Source: CAZRIZ01 sp964625885 (lineage in GTDB: Bacteria > Patescibacteriota > Saccharimonadia > Saccharimonadales > Saccharimonadaceae). Taken from it: a stretch of DNA of 64,000 nt. The stretch spans positions 1 through 64,000 of the forward strand of contig CAZVBM010000001.1 of the NCBI GenBank assembly GCA_964625885.1, read 5' to 3'. The notes beneath the pieces were generated by a model. It was given only the letters and a program-made list of their open reading frames with translations, had not been told where the DNA came from and ran no database searches. Shown here one piece after another: positions 1 to 7,947 of this stretch; position 1 is the stretch's first letter; each line of letters begins with the position of its first letter. The position numbers were made by a program, and so were the translations under genes.

Positions 1-152
1 TTTCCTAAGTTTTTATTTGGGCGATAAGATTTAATCTTCGCCTTGTATTCACCATATTTTTCTAAATCACCACCGCTTAGGCCAATTTTCGCCGCAATCT
101 GGCTAATTGGCTCCATTTGCGCACTCTGCGCTATCTCAATATCTGTTTTCAT
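1..152 (-). CDS. fhs: Formate-tetrahydrofolate ligase, N-terminal fragment (runs off window)
   Basis: The first 50 codons of a gene cut by the left window edge. The reading begins MKTDIEIAQSAQMEPI and continues with IAAKIGLSGGDLEKYG and KAKI, the conserved start of formyltetrahydrofolate synthetase, which makes 10-formyl-THF from formate, THF and ATP in the cytoplasm. A GAAGAGG ribosome binding site lies 7 bases before the ATG. The ATP-binding part is outside the window, so completeness cannot be judged. The identification rests on N-terminal similarity alone, but that stretch is distinctive for the family. Confidence 0.85.
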   Translation of the reverse strand, partial: MKTDIEIAQSAQMEPISQIAAKIGLSGGDLEKYGEYKAKIKSYRPNKNLG

Positions 153-256
153 ATTCAATACCTCTTCATAAATTTAAAATCAATTCAAAAGACGGTTAGT
201 AGCTAAATCATTCTTGTATTATACTATTTATAGCTACATAAGATAAGGGATGAAAA

Positions 257-919
257 ATGAAATTATTTTTGACATCAGCCGGACTGCTTAACGACACCAC
301 CAAGAAAGCCTTTTTAGAATTAGTCGGCAAACCAGCCAGCGAGATTAAAGTCGCTTTTATACCGACCGCCAGCAATATTGAGCCAGGCGATAAGTAGTGG
401 CTAATCGATGATCTTAAAAACCTCAAGGAAATGAAGTTTGCCCAACTCGACATTATTGACATCGCCGCCGTACCCCAAAAAGTTTGGCAACCACGCCTCG
501 AAGAAGCCGATGTATTGTTTTTTGGCGGTGGCAATCCATTCTTTCTAAAATATTGGATAAATAAATCTGGATTGATAAAAATGCTCGGCAATCTGCTAGA
601 ATCTCGAGTTTGGGCTGGCATTAGTGCCGGTAATATGGTGCCTGGACAAAACATTATTTGCGACGAAGAGAAGAGGGCTGCCGAGGATATTCTCGGCGAG
701 AGTATTAACACCGATGGCTTAAATTACACCGACATTAGCATAAACCCGCATTTTCTTTCGACCGCCTTTGACGACCGAAGTGAAGCAGTTGTTGCCGAAG
801 AAGCCAAGCAAGCTCATGGCTCTATGTACGCCATCGACGACGAACCCGCTATCGTGGTCAACGGCGACAATATAAAAGTCGTATCCGAAGGTAAATGGAA
901 AAAATTTGAGAATGCTTAA
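257..919 (+). pseudogene. S51-family peptidase (dipeptidase E-like), broken by an in-frame TAG
   Basis: Reading from ATG 257 gives MKLFLTSAGLL and then IPTASNIEPGDK, the usual start of a peptidase-E-like S51 serine peptidase. Codon 47 is TAG (395-397) and the frame then continues without a break to 919. The second part holds the FGGGNP glycine loop, the nucleophile motif GISAGN and an NPHF histidine region, so the fold is otherwise complete (220 codons, normal for the family). Either the gene is a recent nonsense mutant, or the stop is a sequencing error, or an ATG at 431 gives a truncated 162-residue product that lacks the first strand. The next gene overlaps its end by 8 bases, suggesting they were one operon. 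Confidence 0.75.
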
Positions 920-1859
920 AAAAATCCTACCCAGCTGTCAATACGTAGTCGACAACTCCAAAGATGTCAAAATAAACTACAAAAAGTTAGATGAATTCGC
1001 TCAGGAAATCAGACAACAACCGAGTAGTCGGCACTGGTTGCAAGGCTCGCCGCTCAGAATGCTTGATTTTGACACTGAGGTGATTGTTAATTTGCTGCTA
1101 GTTTTTCACGCCATGGGATTTTCTTTTTGGGGAAATCCAAAATGGACTATTAGCACAAAACAGGGCGACATTGATGGATCCTTTGCCTTGCTTTTTAGAA
1201 CAATTGAAAAGCAAAACAGCGATTCAGAGTTTTTTAAGTTCAAAAACCTACGCCATATATCGACAGAACAATTGGCTAAGCTGCTAGAAGGCAATATCGA
1301 AATACCACTTTTTAAACAAAGACTCTCTAATTTGCGTAAATTGGCAACCGTAATTGAGGAAGAAATGTCAGGTAGCTTCTATCAACACACTAAAGAGATT
1401 GCTAACGACGTTGATTTGTTCGAGCTGATAGTCAAGAGTTTTGATTTTCTAGACGACCAAACTATCTACAACCAACGCCCAGTCTATTTTTATAAGCTAG
1501 CCCAGCTATTAACTTCTGATGTTTTGCGCGTCCGGTTGCTTAAAGAGGATATGACAATTGACTATTCTCACCTGGTTGGCTGTGCTGATTATAAGATACC
1601 ACAGCTCCTTCGCGCCCTGGAGATTATTGAGTTTAGTCAAGATTTAGCACGGCTAGTCGATTCCAAGACCGAAATCGCCTCAAATAGCCCACAAGAGATT
1701 GAAATTCGCGCTAATACAATTGTGGCCATCAACGAAATCAGCCACGCCACCGATAATCAAATTTGCCCGATGGACGTAAACGACCTGATCTGGCTAAAAA
1801 GCCAAGATAAAAGTAAAAAATTTAAGCCATACCACTTAACCAGAAGTGTATTTTACTAA
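912..1859 (+). CDS. Queuosine 5'-phosphate N-glycosylase / Q-salvage protein (DUF2419, Qng1-like)
   Basis: A 315-residue protein with the hallmarks of the DUF2419 queuosine salvage family: RHWLQ near the N-terminus, an FYKLAQLL helix, then LVGCADYKIPQLLRAL, a PQEIEIRANTI stretch and a C-terminal MDVNDLIWL. Characterised family members release queuine base from queuosine 5'-phosphate, so that the base can be put back into tRNA. The family is best known from eukaryotes and is patchy in bacteria. I chose ATG 912 over the in-frame TTG at 906; both overlap the end of the broken S51 gene. tgt (about 23 kb away) and queA (26 kb away) are also in this window, so the organism appears to modify tRNA with a Q-type base. 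Confidence 0.82.
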   Translation: MLKKILPSCQYVVDNSKDVKINYKKLDEFAQEIRQQPSSRHWLQGSPLRMLDFDTEVIVNLLLVFHAMGFSFWGNPKWTISTKQGDIDGSFALLFRTIEKQNSDSEFFKFKNLRHISTEQLAKLLEGNIEIPLFKQRLSNLRKLATVIEEEMSGSFYQHTKEIANDVDLFELIVKSFDFLDDQTIYNQRPVYFYKLAQLLTSDVLRVRLLKEDMTIDYSHLVGCADYKIPQLLRALEIIEFSQDLARLVDSKTEIASNSPQEIEIRANTIVAINEISHATDNQICPMDVNDLIWLKSQDKSKKFKPYHLTRSVFY

Positions 1860-1907
1860 TAGCCAAGCTTCACACATCTAGTAAAATATGCTAAAATAAC
1901 CGCTCAT

Positions 1908-2102
1908 AGGGGCATAGTACAATGGCTAGTATGAGGGTCTCCAAAACCCTAGATCTAGGTTCNNNNNNNNNNNNNNNNNNNNNNNNNNNNNNNNNNNNNN
2001 NNNNNNNNNNNNNNNNNNNNNNNNNNNNNNNNNNNNNNNNNNNNNNNNNNNNNNNNNNNNNNAGCAAGCGGAGGAGGCGAAGCCGATTTCCTAGTGCCCC
2101 TG
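1908..2102 (+). tRNA. tRNA-Trp (CCA), interrupted in the T-loop by an assembly gap
   Basis: The 5' part (1908-1962) gives acceptor strand AGGGGCA, a D-arm, anticodon stem AGGGT/ACCCT with loop CTCCAAA (anticodon CCA, Trp), T-stem strand CTAGG and the start of the T-loop, TTC. After 100 N the sequence resumes with about 22 unrelated bases and then GATTT, T-stem CCTAG, acceptor TGCCCCT, discriminator G and encoded CCA (2103-2105). Both stems pair perfectly across the gap, so the two halves belong to one gene. The extra bases before GATTT are either intron or insertion sequence, or a mis-join. Confidence 0.8.
1963..2062. other. Assembly gap (100 N)
   Basis: Exactly 100 consecutive N, the conventional length for a scaffold gap of unknown size. 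It sits inside the T-loop of tRNA-Trp, so the true sequence between the halves is not known. Confidence 0.99.
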
Positions 2103-2113
2103 CCAAACGAAAC

Positions 2114-2135
2114 AACTCACTTCTGTGAGTTTTTT
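2114..2135 (+). terminator. Intrinsic terminator after tRNA-Trp
   Basis: Hairpin AACTCAC-TTCT-GTGAGTT followed by a run of T, starting 8 bases after the encoded CCA of tRNA-Trp. Confidence 0.75.
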
Positions 2136-2181
2136 GTTTATAGCAGACAAAATTAAAAACTTTTTAGTGTACACTTAAGAC

Positions 2182-2535
2182 ATGATTAGTAATAATTCTA
2201 AAGAAACAAAAGAATACATAGGGAAGAGCGTCGCCGTAGAAGTTGATCGAAAACTTGGAACAAAACACCCTAAGCATGGCTTTATCTATACGGTGAACTA
2301 TGGGTTTATACCAAATACCATTAGCGGAGACGGCGAAGAGCTAGATGCTTATGTGCTTGGTGTCTTCGAGCCAGTCGACACTTTTAACGGACGCGTCATT
2401 GCCGCGATACATCGTACTAACGACAACGACGACAAACTGATAGTTGTACCAGAAAATGCCAATTACTCGGACGACGCAATTCGAGCATTGACAGAGTTCC
2501 AAGAAAGATTTTTTGAATCAGTTATTATTAGATAA
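2182..2535 (+). CDS. ppa: Inorganic pyrophosphatase-family protein (short form)
   Basis: A 117-residue protein with a core like family I inorganic pyrophosphatase: HGFIYTVNYGFIPNT followed by GDGEELDAYVLGV, carrying the acidic metal-binding residues of the D-x-E-x-x-D-A-Y type seen in the family. It would hydrolyse pyrophosphate to phosphate in the cytoplasm. It is much shorter than the usual 160-180 residues and ends in ERFFESVIIR. Related short proteins occur in several bacteria and their activity is less certain. It is a single gene between tRNA-Trp and the convergent hisS. Confidence 0.72.
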   Translation: MISNNSKETKEYIGKSVAVEVDRKLGTKHPKHGFIYTVNYGFIPNTISGDGEELDAYVLGVFEPVDTFNGRVIAAIHRTNDNDDKLIVVPENANYSDDAIRALTEFQERFFESVIIR

Positions 2536-2552
2536 GCATCAACTATGGTTTT

Positions 2553-3800
2553 TTAATCGCCGTAAATCTTTTCAAATTCAGTAAAGCCGTTTTGCTCGAG
2601 TAGTTCGATTTGACGACCAAGGTTTCTAGCCATTGGTAGAACCGAAACGATACCGCCATTTTGGCGCAGCTCTTCGGCTCGCTTGACGATATCAACATAC
2701 TGAGCAGGGGAGACTTTTTTACCAACCAAAATTGCCTTGGCACTCGATGGCTTTGGCGGTTCAAAGCCAGCGTCGGTCAGAACCACAATAACTCGTTCAA
2801 AACCGATAGAGAAACCGCAAGCTGGCACGTCGTTGCTACCGGTAAATTTGCCGACCATTTTGTCATAGCGACCACCGCCACCAACTGACGAGCCCAGTCC
2901 ATCGAGCGAGCATTCAAAAATCGGTCCAGTATAGTAGCCCATGCCACGCACTAGAGTGGGATCAAACACGACTTTAACCTTTGGATTTGTGACGTTAATC
3001 GCTGCTTCAATGGCTTGCAGACCTTCAACAACCAGGCCTTCTGGCGCCAACTCGCCAAGACGAGCACAAAAATCACCAATCGTAGTATTTTTATCGTCAA
3101 ATAGCGCCAAGAATTTATCAATCGCTATGTCTGACAAATCGAGCTTCTGCAGTTCAGCCTTGACGCCAGCCACGCCAATTTTATCCATCTTATCAAGCGT
3201 GATTAGTACTGTCTCGTAATCTTTCTCAGCAAAGCCAGCATATTTCGCGGCTGCTAGTAAAATTCGCCGGTCATTTAAGCGCAAAGTCAGGCCTGACAGC
3301 TTGGCTTCTTGACTAATTCGCTCTAAAACTCGCAGAGCGGTCGATACGGCGTCGATTTCCGCCAAAACCGAGCTGTCACCCAAAATATCCATATCGCACT
3401 GCGTAAACTGGCGATAACGGCCTTTTTGTGGCGCGTCAGCTCGCCAAACTGAACCGATTTGTAGCGCCTTAAACGGTGTCGGCAAATCAGCGTTATTGTC
3501 CGAGAAATAGCGTACCAACGGCACCGTCAAATCATAGCGCAGAGCGCTATCGGTCAGCTCGTCGCCAGACTCGGCAGCTTTTTTAAGCGATTCGCCACGT
3601 TTTAAAATCTTAAATATCAGAGCTTCGTTTTCGCCACCAACTTTGCTAGTCAAATTCTCTAGATGCTCAACAGCTGGAGTTTCAGTTTTCATATAGCCGG
3701 CCGCGCCAGCTGCTTGTTCGATAATGCGCATGAGGTAATCGCGCAATACCATCTCTTTGACCGAGATGTCACGCATACCTCGCACTGGAGTTTTAATCAT
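2553..3800 (-). CDS. hisS: Histidine-tRNA ligase
   Basis: A class II synthetase of 415 residues that charges tRNA-His. Class II motif 2 is visible as GSVWRADAPQKGRYRQF (about residues 117-133) and motif 3 as CGFSIGFERV (about 335-344). The histidine-binding GMGYYTGPIFE segment lies at about 285-295 and a C-terminal anticodon-binding domain follows. The ATG has a GGAAAGGAAG ribosome binding site upstream. It is slightly shorter than the usual 420-430 residues but complete. It faces the pyrophosphatase gene with only 17 bases between the stop codons. Confidence 0.96.
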   Translation of the reverse strand: MIKTPVRGMRDISVKEMVLRDYLMRIIEQAAGAAGYMKTETPAVEHLENLTSKVGGENEALIFKILKRGESLKKAAESGDELTDSALRYDLTVPLVRYFSDNNADLPTPFKALQIGSVWRADAPQKGRYRQFTQCDMDILGDSSVLAEIDAVSTALRVLERISQEAKLSGLTLRLNDRRILLAAAKYAGFAEKDYETVLITLDKMDKIGVAGVKAELQKLDLSDIAIDKFLALFDDKNTTIGDFCARLGELAPEGLVVEGLQAIEAAINVTNPKVKVVFDPTLVRGMGYYTGPIFECSLDGLGSSVGGGGRYDKMVGKFTGSNDVPACGFSIGFERVIVVLTDAGFEPPKPSSAKAILVGKKVSPAQYVDIVKRAEELRQNGGIVSVLPMARNLGRQIELLEQNGFTEFEKIYGD

Positions 3801-3937
3801 AGCTTCCTTTCCGCTGTTAACTATCTATTATTGTACCATCTCTTGACGAAACAGTCATTATGCCATCGCACTTGCTCGCAAAACATGGTAAAATAAGGCT
3901 AGTTGGAGAATAAACCTTTAATAATTTTGGAATGCTT

Positions 3938-4558
3938 ATGGACAAACAAACTAAAACTCTTTTTATTAATCAGCCATACTTAATTTTACTAGTGGGCATA
4001 CCAGGCTGTGGCAAGACCTTTTTTGCCGAGAAATTTGCTGAGACTTTCAGTACACCACTAATCAATCTCAACGACCTGCGTTTTGAACTATTTGACGAAC
4101 CGGATTTCTCTAAGGCTGAAGAGAATTATTTAGAAAAAATTAGCCAAACTTTGCTACCAGAACTGATGCGCTCACGTCGCGCTATTATGATTGAAGGCGG
4201 ACTAGAAGCTCGCAGCGACCGCATGGCTTATCGTCGCATCGCCAATGCCAATGGCTACGAAACCGTTGTGGTTTGGGTGCAGAACACCGAGCCAACTTCT
4301 CGCGCTCGCTCAGTCCGCAAATCTAAAGCGGCGCCACGCAAATACAACTTAACCGATGAACAGTTTGACACTATGGTCAAGCGGTTCACCGCACCGAATA
4401 TTCAGGAGAATCCAGTGGTGATCAGCGGCAACCACACTTTCTCAACCCAAGCTAAGGGCGTTTTGCGTCGCCTGGCTCGACCGAACCAGGATGTCAAGAC
4501 TTATCGCCGCGCTGCCACCATGCCGATCAATAATGATAAAAAACGAAAATTCATCTAG
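3938..4558 (+). CDS. P-loop kinase/ATPase (zeta-toxin/PNK-like fold)
   Basis: A soluble protein of about 206 residues with Walker A GIPGCGKTFF at about residue 22. It has a family-typical NLNDLRFELF segment after the next strand and basic residues (RARSVRKSK) in the lid region. This resembles small AAA-type kinases that phosphorylate metabolites or nucleic acid ends; the substrate cannot be read from sequence. The in-frame ATG at 3932 is an alternative start. The C-terminus (KKRKFI) overlaps the start of the following metallopeptidase by 26 bases, so the two are translationally linked. Confidence 0.65.
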   Translation: MDKQTKTLFINQPYLILLVGIPGCGKTFFAEKFAETFSTPLINLNDLRFELFDEPDFSKAEENYLEKISQTLLPELMRSRRAIMIEGGLEARSDRMAYRRIANANGYETVVVWVQNTEPTSRARSVRKSKAAPRKYNLTDEQFDTMVKRFTAPNIQENPVVISGNHTFSTQAKGVLRRLARPNQDVKTYRRAATMPINNDKKRKFI

Positions 4559-5240
4559 CGAACTGCTAGATAACGAATTTGGCACTATAGCCATTAGTCG
4601 CCGGCGCGGTGGCAGCCGAGTTAGTATTCGTCTCGATAAATTCGGGGAATTAAAAATCACTGCGCCCAGCTGGCTTAGCCGACGGCAGATCGAGCGATTT
4701 GTCGACGAAAGACGACCAGCTATTCGCGAGATTGTCGCCAAACAGGCCCATAAAAAATACGTTGACGGCCAGACAATTGGCAAGAACCATCTGTTAAAAG
4801 TTATGCCAGGCGACAAACTCCGCGCTGAAATTAGACCAAACTTTTTAGTTATTTATTTACCAAAAGATCGTCATCTAATAGAACCTAACGTGCAGTCGCT
4901 TGTCAGCCAAAATGTCGCCAAAATCTTGCGTCAGCAGGCTAAATACTACTTACCAGAGAGGCTAGCTTATCTAGCCAAGAAACACGGCTTCAAATACGAG
5001 AAACTACGCTTTTCGCACGCCATGACGCGTTGGGGGAGTTGTACTAGCAGAGGAACCATCTCACTCAACATCGCCCTAATGAACCTACCAAACGACACCA
5101 TTGATTATGTGATTATTCACGAACTGTGCCATCTGCGTCACCCCAATCACTCGAAAGATTTTTGGAAAGAGGTCGAGCAAATTTTGCCAAACTATAAATA
5201 CTACGAAAAGCTACTTAAGCATTATTCAGTTATAGTGTAA
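4533..5240 (+). CDS. YgjP/WLM-type zinc metallopeptidase (DUF45)
   Basis: A 235-residue protein with the DUF45/YgjP layout: an N-terminal beta-rich part (SRRRGGSRVSIRL), a middle MTRWGSCTSRGTISLN segment and the zinc motif HELCHLRHPNHSKDFW at about residues 202-217. The HExxH pair plus a downstream histidine and aspartate are as expected. The family is found next to varied genes and its cellular substrate is unknown. I start at ATG 4533, which overlaps the upstream kinase gene; an in-frame upstream start at 4491 would add 14 unconserved residues. Confidence 0.8.
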   Translation: MIKNENSSSELLDNEFGTIAISRRRGGSRVSIRLDKFGELKITAPSWLSRRQIERFVDERRPAIREIVAKQAHKKYVDGQTIGKNHLLKVMPGDKLRAEIRPNFLVIYLPKDRHLIEPNVQSLVSQNVAKILRQQAKYYLPERLAYLAKKHGFKYEKLRFSHAMTRWGSCTSRGTISLNIALMNLPNDTIDYVIIHELCHLRHPNHSKDFWKEVEQILPNYKYYEKLLKHYSVIV

Positions 5241-5253
5241 AATAGTAAAAGAC

Positions 5254-6366
5254 ATGGTGGGACGAAAAAAGCAACAAATCAAAAAAACACCGCTCGCAGT
5301 CAACAACGAGCAGTCTTTTGATATTCTCATCAACAACATGGCCGACGGCGTGATTCAAGTTAATGACGCCGGCAAAATCCAGATGTATAATGCCTCGACC
5401 TTGGAACTTCTAGACACCAACCAAACCCTAACAGACCAACACATCGATAAAGTCATTCATTTGCATAACCACGAGGGTGAGAGGGTAAAGCTATGGCAAG
5501 AGATAAGCTCCCTTGATCGAACAACAGCCCTAGATGACTACGCGCTCAACTACGACCAGCAAGATCGCATCCGCCTAGAATTAACTATTTCGCCAATCAA
5601 AGATAGCCAAACCGCCGCAACCAAACCGCCAATTCTAGGATATATCATCATCTTACGCGACGTCACCCGTGAAAAAGACCTAGAAGAAGAACGCGACGAA
5701 TTTATTAGCGTAGTCAGTCACGAACTACGCACACCTATTACCGTAGCCGAGGGAACAATTTCTAATTTAGAATACTTAATCGAAGAAGAAGCCGACAAGA
5801 AAGCCATTAAACAGTTTGCCGCTATGGCGCACGACCAAGTCCTACTGCTCGCCAAGATGGTTAACGACCTGGCTTCACTAGCGCGAGCTGAGCGATTGGC
5901 GGAACTTGAAACCGAAGAAATTGAACTAACAGATCTAATCAGCAATATTTATAAAAAATACGTACCGTTAGCAGAAAGCAATGACCTAGCGCTCAACTTA
6001 GACGTACACATAGATAAAAAAACTATATCAACCAATCGACTTTATCTTGAGGAGATTCTACAAAACCTGATTGGCAACGCTATTAAGTACACCAAAGAGG
6101 GTAGTGTTACGCTACGCGTCAATCAGATTAAGCCTGACAAAATTGAATTTGCCGTCACGGATACCGGCATTGGCATCCCAAAGAACAACCAAAGCAAGGT
6201 CTTTGGTAAGTTCTTCCGCGTCGAGGACTATCGCACACGCGAGACTACCGGCACTGGACTAGGGCTTTATGTTTGCCAAAAACTCGCCAACAAACTAGGC
6301 ACCAAAATCGAACTCATCAGCCGCTTAAACTACGGCTCAACATTTAGTTTTGTATTGGCCGTTTAG
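5254..6366 (+). CDS. Soluble PAS-containing sensor histidine kinase
   Basis: A 370-residue kinase without membrane segments. A PAS-like domain covers about residues 20-135 (ADGVIQVNDAGKIQMYN). The HisKA helix carries the phosphorylated histidine in FISVVSHELRTPIT (about 150-163). The ATPase domain has N-box NLIGNAIKYT, G1 DTGIGIP and G2 GTGLGLYV. No response regulator is encoded in the window, so it is an orphan here. A TAAAAT -10 box ends 10 bases before the ATG and no ribosome binding site is visible, giving a near-leaderless mRNA. Its stop overlaps that of the convergent glycosyltransferase by 4 bases. Confidence 0.9.
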   Translation: MVGRKKQQIKKTPLAVNNEQSFDILINNMADGVIQVNDAGKIQMYNASTLELLDTNQTLTDQHIDKVIHLHNHEGERVKLWQEISSLDRTTALDDYALNYDQQDRIRLELTISPIKDSQTAATKPPILGYIIILRDVTREKDLEEERDEFISVVSHELRTPITVAEGTISNLEYLIEEEADKKAIKQFAAMAHDQVLLLAKMVNDLASLARAERLAELETEEIELTDLISNIYKKYVPLAESNDLALNLDVHIDKKTISTNRLYLEEILQNLIGNAIKYTKEGSVTLRVNQIKPDKIEFAVTDTGIGIPKNNQSKVFGKFFRVEDYRTRETTGTGLGLYVCQKLANKLGTKIELISRLNYGSTFSFVLAV

Positions 6367-7487
6367 TCAATGTGGTCGGTAAGGGTGCGACCCTTCCAGA
6401 CCAAGCTATTAGTTTTGTGTCGCACGAAGCTAGCAATTAGACAAACAAGCTCTTGCACCACCGCCCACGGCCAAGTAATAAACGCCACGACACTGCTCTT
6501 GCGCCAAGCAACGTGAGCAAACAGGGTATATGACAAATTAAAGATTAGGCTGGAAGCAAAGATTGCTGCGTCAATCCAATTCGGCTGACTCGACAACACA
6601 CTCACCAACAGTGTTAGCCAGGTGATAATAGTCATCAAAAGCACGCTGAAAACACTAAAATTAGAGCGCACATTGACCGGCCAGAGGGTGCGAATCGAAG
6701 TTTCAAGCTGCGATGACCAGCGCTTTTCGTAGCTAAAACCTAGTTTTTCGTCAGAAATAACAAATTGATAAGTGCCCTTACGAGCAAAATCCTCAGCGAT
6801 TTTAGCTTCTGGCATGATCGTTGACTTGTATTTGCCGAAACTACCGTTCTCAATTAATGATTGGCGATTAACTAGCCAGGCAGCTGTAGTTTGAGCTGGC
6901 TGAGCCGAGCGGCTAAAAACTACTGACCAAAAATAGCGCAATGTGCTAAACATCACACTAAGGCGCTGGCCATCCAGACGAATTGGCATCATACCAATCA
7001 TATCTAAATCATGTCGCATGGCGTGTGATACCACCCGCGATATCGAGTCTGGCTTAACATCGGTGTCGGCGCTAAGAAACAAGATATATTTACCACTAGC
7101 CTGCTCAACCAGCTGATCGTTAGCTTTGTTTTTGCCTATCCAACCCTCTGGTAAAGTCTCGCCCTTAATGAACCGAACGCCGTTGTGAGCAAAAACCTTA
7201 ACAATATCCGGCGTCTTATCAACCGACTCGTCATCTAGCACAATCACTTCCATTTTAGGGTAGTTGCTCGCTAAAACCCGCTCCAAGCAATCGCGAATCG
7301 CGTGGTCTTCGTTGCGCACTGGAATGCAAACCGATACACTGGGCGCTTCCTCAGTCGGAACATAACTAATATCAAAGTCAGCAGCCTTAAAACGATGCAG
7401 GTTCCTAACTATATGGATCAAAACCGCAATCGAGGTAGGAAGGCAAATAAATAGTATTAAGATCTCTATAACATCTAAAACGTCCAT
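6363..7487 (-). CDS. Family 2 glycosyltransferase, membrane-bound
   Basis: A protein of about 374 residues with one N-terminal membrane helix, a GT2 catalytic domain (VSVCIPVRNEDHAI, then VIVLDDESVDKTPDI, and the DxD-type metal site LFLSADTDVK at about 137-146) and three or four C-terminal membrane helices. It resembles CrtQ-like lipid or carotenoid glycosyltransferases, but the acceptor is unknown. I start at ATG 7487 rather than 7493. A TATAAT box ends 8 bases before 7487, which fits a leaderless message, whereas 7493 would lie only 2 bases after that box. Confidence 0.8.
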   Translation of the reverse strand: MDVLDVIEILILFICLPTSIAVLIHIVRNLHRFKAADFDISYVPTEEAPSVSVCIPVRNEDHAIRDCLERVLASNYPKMEVIVLDDESVDKTPDIVKVFAHNGVRFIKGETLPEGWIGKNKANDQLVEQASGKYILFLSADTDVKPDSISRVVSHAMRHDLDMIGMMPIRLDGQRLSVMFSTLRYFWSVVFSRSAQPAQTTAAWLVNRQSLIENGSFGKYKSTIMPEAKIAEDFARKGTYQFVISDEKLGFSYEKRWSSQLETSIRTLWPVNVRSNFSVFSVLLMTIITWLTLLVSVLSSQPNWIDAAIFASSLIFNLSYTLFAHVAWRKSSVVAFITWPWAVVQELVCLIASFVRHKTNSLVWKGRTLTDHID

Positions 7488-7524
7488 CGGCATAGATTAT
7501 ACTACAAAAACGCTTATTAAAAAA

Positions 7525-7596
7525 TTGACAACTTAAAATAAATTCGTTAAAATTAGGCTTGACAATCTGCTAAACACAATTATAAGCAGATTTTTT
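7525..7596 (+). promoter_or_regulatory. Tandem promoters and hairpin upstream of secE
   Basis: Promoter 1: TTGACA (7525-7530), 17-base spacer, TAAAAT (7548-7553). Promoter 2: TTGACA (7559-7564), 16-base spacer, TATAAG (7581-7586). An inverted repeat AATCTGCT...AGCAGATT (7564-7571 with 7585-7592) followed by TTTT overlaps promoter 2. It would form a terminator-like hairpin at the 5' end of the promoter 1 transcript. The secE-nusG-rplK operon follows. Confidence 0.65.
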
Positions 7597-7609
7597 AATT
7601 GAGGAGAGT

Positions 7610-7939
7610 ATGGTGAGTAAAAAAAGCGATCTACCAGAATCGATTCCGCGGATAACTCGGATCAAAGCTGGTGGCAAAAAAGCCAAGAAGGCCAAAGCTA
7701 GCCCTAAAAAGACTATCGCGGCCCAAAAAACCAAAACAGCCAAGCACCAAAACCCGCTTAGGGCTTTTGGCTCATATATCAAGGCATCGTTTCAGGAAAT
7801 CAGACTAGTTAAATGGCCAAATCGTCGTGAAACCTGGGCGATGACATTAGCAGTGATAGTATATAGCTTGCTGATGATTGCTATTGTGCTGCTATTTGAC
7901 AATCTCTATAACTGGCTATTTAAATTGGTAATTAAGTAA
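7610..7939 (+). CDS. secE: Protein translocase subunit SecE
   Basis: A 109-residue SecE with one C-terminal membrane helix (about residues 75-100) preceded by the conserved FQEIRLVKWPNRRET amphipathic segment. It stabilises the SecY channel. The first 50 residues form a lysine- and alanine-rich extension not present in minimal SecE. A GAGGAGAG ribosome binding site precedes the ATG by 5 bases. It is the first gene of secE-nusG-rplK, the usual bacterial order. Confidence 0.95.
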   Translation: MVSKKSDLPESIPRITRIKAGGKKAKKAKASPKKTIAAQKTKTAKHQNPLRAFGSYIKASFQEIRLVKWPNRRETWAMTLAVIVYSLLMIAIVLLFDNLYNWLFKLVIK

Positions 7940-7947
7940 AGGAAATT

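Noticed and set aside
395..397. Genetic code change (UAG as sense, or UGA as glycine as in Gracilibacteria)
   Set aside because: TAG and TGA both close many well-defined genes here (for example dnaX and nrdG end at TGA), so only a local mutation or error explains the single internal TAG.
1891..2128. Open frames running through the assembly gap on both strands
   Set aside because: They are mostly X residues and overlie tRNA-Trp.
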